Origin: Hymenobacter sp. DG25B
GTDB taxonomy: Bacteria; Bacteroidota; Bacteroidia; Cytophagales; Hymenobacteraceae
Direction: 5' to 3'
Length of the DNA stretch: 64,000 nt
Assembly (NCBI RefSeq): GCF_000801315.1
Contig: NZ_CP010054.1
Span: 2,914,001-2,978,000 of the forward strand
Position numbers and translations under genes: made by a program. Positions 63,605 to 64,000 of this stretch are shown here, piece by piece (positions within the stretch are counted from its first letter, which is position 1; each line of letters begins with the position of its first letter). The notes under the pieces were generated by a model that worked only from the letters and a program-made list of their open reading frames with translations, was not told the DNA's origin and did not search any database.

Positions 63605-64000
63605 ATGGCCGAACAACTCATCTGGACTCCCATTAAAGAATTCCGCGAGATTATCTTCTCGCAGGCTGGGGGCATTGCCAAAATCAGCATCAATCGTCCG
63701 CACGTGCACAATGCCTTCACGCCCCTCACGGTGCAGGAGATGATTGAAGCCATGGACATCTGCCGCAACCGCACCGATATCGGGGTGATTATTCTCACTG
63801 GCGAGGGCGGCAAAGCCTTCTGCTCGGGCGGCGACCAGAGCGTGCGGGGCCACGGCGGCTACGTGGGCGAAGACACCGTGCCCCGCCTGAACGTACTGGA
63901 TTTGCAAAAGCAGATTCGCTCCATTCCCAAGCCCGTCATTGCCATGGTGGCCGGCTGGGCCATTGGCGGCGGCCACGTGCTGCACGTGGTGTGTGACCTG
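63605..64000 (+). CDS. menB: 1,4-dihydroxy-2-naphthoyl-CoA synthase, 5' part (cut by window end)
   Basis: 132 codons of a protein usually near 275. It has the crotonase fold: [20 protein letters not shown], the [17 protein letters not shown] oxyanion-hole region typical of MenB (SGGDQ) and the second oxyanion [16 protein letters not shown]. It closes the second ring of menaquinone. It continues beyond the right edge. Confidence 0.93.
   Translation, partial: MAEQLIWTPIKEFREIIFSQAGGIAKISINRPHVHNAFTPLTVQEMIEAMDICRNRTDIGVIILTGEGGKAFCSGGDQSVRGHGGYVGEDTVPRLNVLDLQKQIRSIPKPVIAMVAGWAIGGGHVLHVVCDL

Overview
This 64 kb window is chromosomal DNA from a GC-rich member of the Bacteroidota, most likely a Hymenobacter-like member of the Cytophagales. 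The evidence is a type IX secretion (T9SS) plug protein together with a secreted M36 peptidase carrying a C-terminal T9SS sorting domain. There are also many Cytophagales-type conserved families (DUF1573, DUF3276, DUF3822, DUF4126, DUF58, DUF5103). Bacteroidota-type promoters (TTTG/TTG, about 18-21 nt, then TAnnTTTG) recur close upstream of start codons, and start codons generally lack a clear Shine-Dalgarno sequence. No rRNA, tRNA or CRISPR array was found, and there is no intact insertion sequence.

Layout. 1-2.3 kb: the end of aspartate kinase and lysA (lysine/diaminopimelate pathway). 2.4-5.9 kb: a GT39 glycosyltransferase, then an AT-rich island with a GT-A glycosyltransferase, a 91-bp palindrome and a decayed IS481-family transposase. 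5.9-12 kb: a predicted sce7726-type nuclease, an SDR/DUF2867 protein, an unusual Lgt-like membrane protein fused to a beta-rich domain, DUF2905 and a secreted transglutaminase-like protein. 12-21 kb: DNA topoisomerase III, DUF1573, a RecD-like helicase and the 1296-aa M36 metallopeptidase. 21.6-34.9 kb: housekeeping genes (two hotdog/DUF4126 genes, a frameshifted NUDIX gene, DUF3822-coaD, a second NUDIX gene, phosphoesterases, threonine aldolase, NhaA, an AlkA-like glycosylase, DUF58, DUF3276, ychF, an MlaE-type permease). 34.9-41.8 kb: two tandem M48 proteases, a CPA1 antiporter and two overlapping DUF2157-like membrane proteins. 41.8-49.7 kb: the T9SS plug protein, a RAYT transposase flanked by two REP-type palindromes, an ABC-F ATPase, lipoproteins, a Tat-type amidase and DUF2256. 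49.7-59 kb: an AsmA/DUF748-like protein, a 2H phosphoesterase, an SDR/AraC pair, a deoxyhypusine-synthase-like enzyme, hslV and the pyruvate dehydrogenase E2 subunit. 59-64 kb: a histidine phosphatase diverging from a menaquinone cluster menI-menF-menD-menB (menB cut by the window end).

The most striking non-coding feature is the density of short palindromic elements between genes. Four loci share an outer TGTCAT followed by a GAGCG-type core but differ in the inner word. Three share GGTGA-type arms. Others sit directly in front of the start codons of menD, ychF, coaD and the deoxyhypusine-synthase-like gene. One RAYT is present with its own matching pair of REPs. Two long-arm palindromes (4242-4332 and 54046-54102) look like bidirectional terminators whose complementarity continues past the U-tracts.

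All calls come from reading the sequence by eye. Family names rest on motif recognition and no database search was run.
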